NCBI GenBank assembly: GCA_028691625.1
Contig: JAQUYZ010000033.1
Location: 1-9,707 of the forward strand
DNA length: 9,707 nucleotides
Reading direction: 5' to 3'
Source of the DNA: Eubacteriales bacterium
Lineage (GTDB): Bacteria > Bacillota > Clostridia > Peptostreptococcales > Anaerovoracaceae
Shown here: positions 7,872 to 9,707 of the stretch, in pieces
How positions within the stretch are numbered: position 1 is the stretch's first letter
How the letters are laid out: every line of letters begins with the position of its first letter
Notes under the pieces: model-generated
Databases searched by the model: none
The model's input: only the letters and a program-made list of their open reading frames with translations
Told to the model about the DNA's origin: nothing
Translations under genes and position numbers: made by a program

Positions 7872-9120
7872 GATAATCGCGAACGCATTGCTGGAAAGCT
7901 ATGAGAAAAGCTTGCTCTTTTCAGGAAAAAACCAGCGCAGCCAGAGCATCTATTTTCGGTTTTCGAAAAAAACGGTTCCGGAGTATTTTGAGGACACCTC
8001 CGTTGCTTATGATGAGATCCATCAGGAGTTGCAGGTGCTGGAGAACATGGATCTGATACGGATCCATTGGAGAAATAACAAGACAGGCCACATTGTTGAC
8101 AAGGTGAGCTTACGTTTGGAGGCTCTGGAAAGCGCCTATGCCATTGCGGGAAGGAAAAAACTACAGTCGGAACAGGATGCGTTTAAGGAATACCTTCAGC
8201 AATGCGATGCCGGAAGTGAAGTGATAGAAAACTTTATTGACTGGCTCGAAGACAGGATCGATAATGGCTTATCCATAAAAGCTTATGCCGATATGGGAGA
8301 CCTCGAGGGATTCCGTTCATTAGTAAGGGGAGCCCAAGCCGTGGTAAACAACAAGGAAGAATGCTTCATACGAGAACTCTCTATGAGGTTATATGGTGAT
8401 TCCAAAAAATTAGAGGGCTTAAAACGTAAGATTGAAAACATCATTGTAAATTTTTCCTCCGACAAAGAACGCTTTGCTCATATCGAAGATGTTTTCCTTG
8501 AATTTAATGTATTGAAAAATCCGTCTGTAGTGATGATCAAAGGAGACATGGCCCTGCTGACCGGAAAGGGCAGGATCCCTTTAAAGGATTTTCAATACGG
8601 AATCGGCATCAGCAGCAAAGATATCCATCATATTGATTTTGACGGAGATGCCTCCGTTGAAAAAATCATCACCATAGAAAACCTGACTACTTTCTATCGG
8701 GTGAGAGAGGAAAGCGCTCTGGTCATATATTTAGGAGGCTTCCATAATGAGGCGCGGCGCAATCTGATATGGAAAGCCCATCAAGCCTTTCTAAAAGCGA
8801 GATTAGTCCATTGGGGAGATATTGACATCGGCGGCTTTAAAATATATTTTGATTTGTGCCGTAAGACGAAATTGCCTTTCGAACCGATGAATATGGGAAT
8901 CAGCACGCTGGAGAAGTATCGGAGCTATACGAAAACTCTGACGAAGAACGACGAAGCGGAACTGGAGAAGCTGCTGAACGTCAATTGGGAGATCAGTGAT
9001 GATGTAACACTCGAAATCATGGAAACCTTGATGTGGATGCGGAAAAACAAACGGAAACTGGAGCAGGAGATCGTTTCCCTGCCAGGGGAGTCTATGGAAG
9101 CCTCCCGGGAAGAGTTGTGA
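7855..9120 (+). CDS. jetD: Wadjet nuclease subunit JetD (TOPRIM, Topo VI-A-like)
   Basis: A 421-residue protein, the effector of the system. JetD is related to topoisomerase VI subunit A and cuts plasmid DNA held by JetABC. The N-terminal ~100 residues look like a winged-helix DNA-binding part (YDEIHQELQVLENMDLIRIHW). The C-terminal TOPRIM domain (DUF2220-like) carries the conserved glutamate E275 in IITIENLTTFYRV, a GGFHNEARR turn, and the metal-binding acidic pair D322 and D324 in HWGDIDIGGFKI. These are the catalytic signature residues, so the enzyme appears intact. It starts inside the jetC 3' end (17-nt overlap), making jetD the last unit of a four-gene coupled operon. The stop is followed within one base by the RBS of the next gene. 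The segment around 8400-8520 is markedly more AT-rich than its neighbours. Confidence 0.92.
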   Translation: MKNYRKIIANALLESYEKSLLFSGKNQRSQSIYFRFSKKTVPEYFEDTSVAYDEIHQELQVLENMDLIRIHWRNNKTGHIVDKVSLRLEALESAYAIAGRKKLQSEQDAFKEYLQQCDAGSEVIENFIDWLEDRIDNGLSIKAYADMGDLEGFRSLVRGAQAVVNNKEECFIRELSMRLYGDSKKLEGLKRKIENIIVNFSSDKERFAHIEDVFLEFNVLKNPSVVMIKGDMALLTGKGRIPLKDFQYGIGISSKDIHHIDFDGDASVEKIITIENLTTFYRVREESALVIYLGGFHNEARRNLIWKAHQAFLKARLVHWGDIDIGGFKIYFDLCRKTKLPFEPMNMGISTLEKYRSYTKTLTKNDEAELEKLLNVNWEISDDVTLEIMETLMWMRKNKRKLEQEIVSLPGESMEASREEL

Positions 9121-9137
9121 GGAGGAAGGTGCCCACC

Positions 9138-9707
9138 ATGCTGCAAACCGGCCTGTACGAACAAGTGATCAATAAAAAAATCAATGATGAGCTTGCCGCT
9201 GCCGCGGACAAGCTCCCGCATACCGCACTTATTGACGAGGCGGAAGCATCGGGCATTTTGGCAAAGTATGCAGCCGAAATAATCGAAAAAGGCCTCGACG
9301 ACTTGAAGGAAAAGGGCGGCAGCCTGAGCGAACAGGTGGCGCTTACGAACAAAATCGTCTCTCTTTTACAAAGCGAAACAAAAGAGGACGTCTTCGAATC
9401 GCTGAACGTTGATCAACGGGCCGAACAGCTTTTCGCATTGCTGGACAAGAAAAACAATAGTTATCATCTGGGAGGAAAAGGGGAAGCCGTCCGGCCCGAG
9501 ACCTCCATCGCCCGGAGTTCCCTTTTTACCGGCGCAATCCACGAGCCCAGCATGTATTCCGAACTGAAAAAGGAGATTCTCTCCTGTAACAGGATTGATA
9601 TGCTGGTCTCCTTTATTAAATGGAGCGGACTTCGCCTCATTATCGATGAACTGAGGCAGTTTAGTCAGAATGGCGGACAGCTGCGCATGATCACCACCTC
9701 CTATATG
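9138..9707 (+). CDS. N-terminus of a DUF3427-type PLD-nuclease/helicase (partial, runs off the end)
   Basis: The first 190 residues of a larger protein open to the window end. The opening MLQTGLYEQVINKKINDEL, and later RPETSIARSSLFTGAIHEPS (118-137) followed by RIDMLVSFIKWSGLRLIID (152-170) and QLRMITTSYM at the edge, match the N-terminal region of large helicases with a phospholipase-D-like nuclease domain, an SF2 helicase core and a C-terminal DUF3427 domain. The PLD HxK motif and helicase motifs would lie beyond the window and cannot be checked. GGAGGAAGG (9121-9129) is 8 nt before the ATG. It starts 17 nt after jetD, so co-transcription with the Wadjet operon is likely. Such proteins occur in defence islands and beside restriction systems. 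GC is visibly higher than in jetD. The family call is good; a functional link to Wadjet is inference. Confidence 0.72.
   Translation, partial: MLQTGLYEQVINKKINDELAAAADKLPHTALIDEAEASGILAKYAAEIIEKGLDDLKEKGGSLSEQVALTNKIVSLLQSETKEDVFESLNVDQRAEQLFALLDKKNNSYHLGGKGEAVRPETSIARSSLFTGAIHEPSMYSELKKEILSCNRIDMLVSFIKWSGLRLIIDELRQFSQNGGQLRMITTSYM

Noticed and set aside
1..9707. CRISPR arrays, tRNA/rRNA genes, insertion-sequence ends
   Set aside because: No regularly spaced direct repeats, cloverleaf-type sequences or transposase-like frames were seen on either strand by eye.

Overview
The window reads as part of the chromosome of an endospore-forming member of the Bacillota. Two tandem genes encode proteins of the CotE spore-coat family. 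Ribosome-binding sites are strong GGAGG-type sites throughout, and GTG starts occur. Closest resemblances are to clostridial and Paenibacillus-like genomes, but the genus cannot be fixed from sequence alone. All real genes lie on the + strand.

Region 1 (1-2391) is a spore-surface block. It holds the last codons of an unidentified gene, a GT4-type glycosyltransferase resembling spore-coat/teichoic-type transferases (CotSA/YtcC-like), and two divergent CotE-like coat proteins in tandem. The second CotE keeps an acidic C-terminal tail; the first ends without one.

Region 2 (2392-2630) is a 239-base non-coding junction. It carries an imperfect inverted repeat flanked by an A tract and a T tract (possible terminator), two small mutually exclusive hairpins, and a plausible vegetative-type promoter just before the next gene.

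Region 3 (2631-9120) is a complete four-gene Wadjet (JetABCD) SMC-family plasmid-defence operon, most like the type III architecture. JetA is the kleisin-like subunit, JetB the MukE/KITE-like subunit, JetC the SMC-like ATPase and JetD the TOPRIM nuclease. Genes are tightly packed: 14 nt between jetA and jetB, 41 nt overlap of jetB and jetC, 17 nt overlap of jetC and jetD. By family knowledge, JetABC is a loop-extruding motor that recognises small closed circular DNA, and JetD cleaves it. All key motifs (Walker A, signature, Walker B, TOPRIM Glu and DxD) are present, so the system looks intact.

Region 4 (9138-9707, running off the end) starts 17 nt after jetD with its own strong RBS. It encodes the N-terminus of a large protein resembling DUF3427-type helicases with an N-terminal phospholipase-D-like nuclease domain. 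The close spacing suggests it is co-transcribed with jetABCD. This is the most interesting point in the window: either a five-gene extended Wadjet operon or the first gene of the next defence module in a defence island.
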